Source of the DNA: Antedon bifida
Lineage: Eukaryota > Echinodermata > Crinoidea > Comatulida > Antedonidae
Assembly: GCA_963402885.1 (NCBI GenBank)
Contig: OY727097.1
Location: 12,462,001-12,526,000 of the forward strand
Length of the DNA: 64,000 bases
Direction: 5' to 3'
The notes beneath the pieces are model-generated. The model saw only the letters and a list, made by a program, of their open reading frames with translations. It was not told where the DNA came from and ran no database searches. A program made the translations under genes and the position numbers. Within the stretch, counting starts at the first letter, position 1. Each line of letters opens with the position of its first letter. Positions 61,454 to 64,000 of the stretch are shown one piece after another.

Positions 61454-63811
61454 CGTCGCGTTATTACTATACTACAACTAGGCCGCCTATTAATAACTCC
61501 CGAGTCGTTTGTCAGTAGTCAGACGATAAAACGAAGGGAAAATCCCCGCGCGATACCGTAACATAAAATAGTACAATCAAGAGTCTTTTCATTTTTTTAA
61601 AGCTTTAATAATTAATATATAATGCTGATCTCCCACAATGATTTATTCATCGAATTAACCAAATAGTGATATAAAGAAAAAAAAATTTAAACATCGGCGA
61701 TCACTAGACTAGGCCTACTCTACTAAATACTGACCGCCTAGGCTAGTTAAGTTTAGTCTAGGCTAGGAAATGTAAACAAAGCTAGGCTATTTAATTTGGC
61801 CTGGCTACAGTTTAGGCCTCTTTATTACTGTAGTTAGTACTACTACTTAAAGAAGTTCAGTATACAAAGTTGTCTTGATTTAAAAATGATAGAATTAGTA
61901 TTTCAGTGATTTAAAAAACATATATTCAATTCTTACTGTACTCAGGCTAGATAGTTTAAATTAATTATAAATAATATTCAAATAATAACAATGATTATTA
62001 TTATAAAATTGTATATGTTATTTAAGCAGAATTGCTTTTATTTTAATTAAATAATGAAATATTCTGCATCCTAATATTTGTTTACAACAAACAAATACTG
62101 TATAAATTAAAATTGTTAACCTTAAATATAAAGGCCCCATGGAAACACTATATATAATAATACTGGTACTAAAATTCTTCAGCATGAATCTAAAACAAAA
62201 TTACAATACCAATCAATTCATTTTCAATTCAACTTTATTTCAGACTGAACTGTCCATATGGAACAATACAAAAATTACAAATTCCAAAAAAAAGGAGTTA
62301 ACCAATATTAAATAAACATCAACGACTAGGCCTACTATCTAATAATAATTTATAAGGGAGGGAGGAGGTAGGTAGTGGTGTATAAATTAAACTTGTTAGA
62401 AAAACATTAAAAAACAAGTTCAAGTAGAACACATTATTAATATTATGAATATTATTATTAATATTAGTTTAAACCAATTAACAATGTCAAGTAACATGCA
62501 TACCTTAATTCTTTTATTTACTGCTTAGCTTTGCCATTCCATTAAATATATATCCATGTTTTGTAGTACTCTGTAGGCTAGGCCTAGTAGTGTAGTGTCA
62601 ACATAGGCTGATGATGAATCTGTAATTACTTGCTACTATCTACTAGGCCCTACTACTACTAGGCCTACTACTACTAGTACTATAATATTATTACAGTACA
62701 ATTTAGTACACAGCCATGCAGTAATATTATTTTGATTCTCAGTCAATGTTTGTTTCGTACAGCATTTTGGCAATATCATCGTTGTAAATTGCTGCAAAAA
62801 ATTACACACAAAGTTCATGATGAAATAGTATAATCCAGATGTATGTAAAAAATCATACTACTAGCTGAGCCTTGCTTGGCCTTCAACAAAAGTGAAACAG
62901 GCCTAGTAGTATAATTCGTTGTTTTCCATCTTTATCTATTCTCTGACTGTTGAACTTGTTGAAGTAGGCCTCATACACATTTGTCTAAAAAGGAAAGCAT
63001 ATATTATTATAAATAATAATAAATATTATATAGTATAGGTATACTACTATCGTAAGTATATATAATATAATATAATGTGAAATATTATTAATTGGCCAGT
63101 CTATTATTATAGGTCTATATACTCTACAGGCTAGATAGTACATTTGCCGGCTACACATGCATAATAAATAAGTGGAATTTAATCTTGAATGAAAGGTTAG
63201 GCCTACACTAATAATTCATTAGGCCCGCCTAGCTAGGCCACGGGCTGTATTATATGCAGTACAGTACTACTAATAATACTACTAGCTAGGCCTAGATAGA
63301 CTAGAGGAGCCTAGGCATAGAGTAAAGTAGTAGTAATAAACAATATAAAACTTACTAATTAGGCCTATATGTAATTAATATTCAGCCGTCAGTGGTATAA
63401 AAATGTGTTTCGATTTTGTTCTAATATTTCGTTTACACACACACCTCCTTATTAAAATCCACACGTGCAACGTACACGACGGTTGCGGGGTCTCATAAAT
63501 ATTCATAAATCATCCCTTTTTTGTAGTAAATGGCGTGTTGTTATTGGTTGTTAGAAAAGTCATTTAATGATTGATAGCACTTTCTCGCGCGAGTTTTACC
63601 CACGTGTTATTTTGTCTATAGCTTGAGGGCGTTTATCTATTTACGATAGCTTTTATTATTTTTGTACACACAAATAATGCCCTCAACGGTGGTAACTAAG
63701 GTTTTCTATCGGGCTTAGCTTAGACCGCGATATTGCAATCGACTTTGCTGAGAGGCTTAGCTAAGACTTTCGCGAGGGGTCTTAGGCTTAGATCTAAGCC
63801 TAAGACCAAGT
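61454..63811. other. Harbinger 3' interior: Myb-gene upstream region, non-coding
   Basis: AT-rich, with many TAGGCCTA/CTAGGCC words (62570-62670, 63190-63310) and TACTACTACTAG runs. It should contain the promoter of the minus-strand Myb-like gene just above 61453, but no specific element can be named. No further gene is seen. Confidence 0.5.
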
Positions 63812-63832
63812 CTTTATATTGCAATCCGCCCC
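63812..63832 (-). repeat. Harbinger right terminal inverted repeat
   Basis: Complement of the left end: CTTTATATTGCAATCCGCCC followed by C. Confidence 0.85.
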
Positions 63833-64000
63833 AGGACTACTTTAGTTAAGTATAGTCAACAACATGAATTCCAGAAAAGTGAGTGACCTGCTACATAACC
63901 AACACTGAATGTATAGTTTTCTAAAGAATGCTACATTGCTACTCATTGAAATCATCAAGCCCAAAGACGTTCATTTTTGTCGCAAATACTGTAGGAGCAA
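63833..64000. other. Right flank of Harbinger element, no gene seen
   Basis: The last 30 bases (GTTCATTTTTGTCGCAAATA) resemble 45625-45660 (GTTCATTTTTATCGCAACTT), probably another dispersed repeat edge. Confidence 0.4.

Larger units (their letters stand above)
58088..63832. mobile_element. Complete PIF/Harbinger DNA transposon
   Basis: Terminal inverted repeats GGGGCGGATTGCAATA (58088) and TATTGCAATCCGCCCC (ending 63832) enclose 5.7 kb. Both subterminal zones repeat TAAGCC and GTCTTAG words. Inside are a plus-strand DDE transposase and a convergent Myb/SANT-like gene, the usual two-gene Harbinger set. Harbinger insertions normally leave a 3-bp duplication; I could not define one at these ends. 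Confidence 0.9.

Overview
The window reads as an AT-rich, intron-rich invertebrate animal genome. Exons are short (mostly 36-250 bp) with GT-AG splice sites, introns are long and full of transposons, and the octamer TAGGCCTA is scattered throughout. An ankyrin/death/Roc gene, a RAG1-like gene and CR1/L2-like LINEs fit an invertebrate deuterostome, most likely an echinoderm. That placement is inference; no rRNA, mitochondrial or other diagnostic marker is present.

Almost the whole window is one minus-strand gene running from about 51.1 kb down past base 1. Twelve in-phase exons are visible: three near-identical ankyrin exons (51.0, 23.0 and 19.9 kb), two divergent ankyrin-like exons (11.2 and 6.0 kb), two linker exons, a death-domain exon (2.7-2.9 kb), an exon with a Roc/GTPase P-loop (1.9-2.1 kb) and three downstream exons. 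The flanking introns of the three similar ankyrin exons are also homologous, so the ankyrin array grew by duplicating exon plus intron. The last step was a roughly 10-12 kb duplication: 20.27-32.7 kb matches 47.7-57.1 kb.

Between those two duplicated blocks, inside a 27.9 kb intron and on the same strand, lies the most interesting gene (34.75-41.67 kb). It has 11 exons and, once one insertion is discounted, a continuous reading frame of about 903 codons. Its order of domains resembles RAG1: an N-terminal zinc-binding region, a C3HC4 RING, then a DDE-transposase-like core with a CxxC and an HxxxxH zinc pair. A 2.2 kb 5'-truncated L1/Tx1-like LINE sits in its first coding exon, flanked by a 13-bp target-site duplication.

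The right end (58.09-63.83 kb) is an apparently complete PIF/Harbinger transposon. It carries an intact two-exon transposase on the plus strand and a convergent Myb/SANT-like gene on the minus strand, with matching terminal inverted repeats and a 98-99 bp tandem array between the genes.

Other repeats include a threefold 1.54 kb macrosatellite whose units each carry a 638 bp palindromic element (11.55-16.18 kb), a 2.4 kb inverted-repeat element built on GGACGGGACA words (7.0-9.4 kb), several MITEs, tRNA-like SINEs, and degraded LINEs in both duplicated blocks. I saw no CRISPR array, rRNA or tRNA gene. Exon limits come from reading splice sites by eye; no transcript evidence was available.
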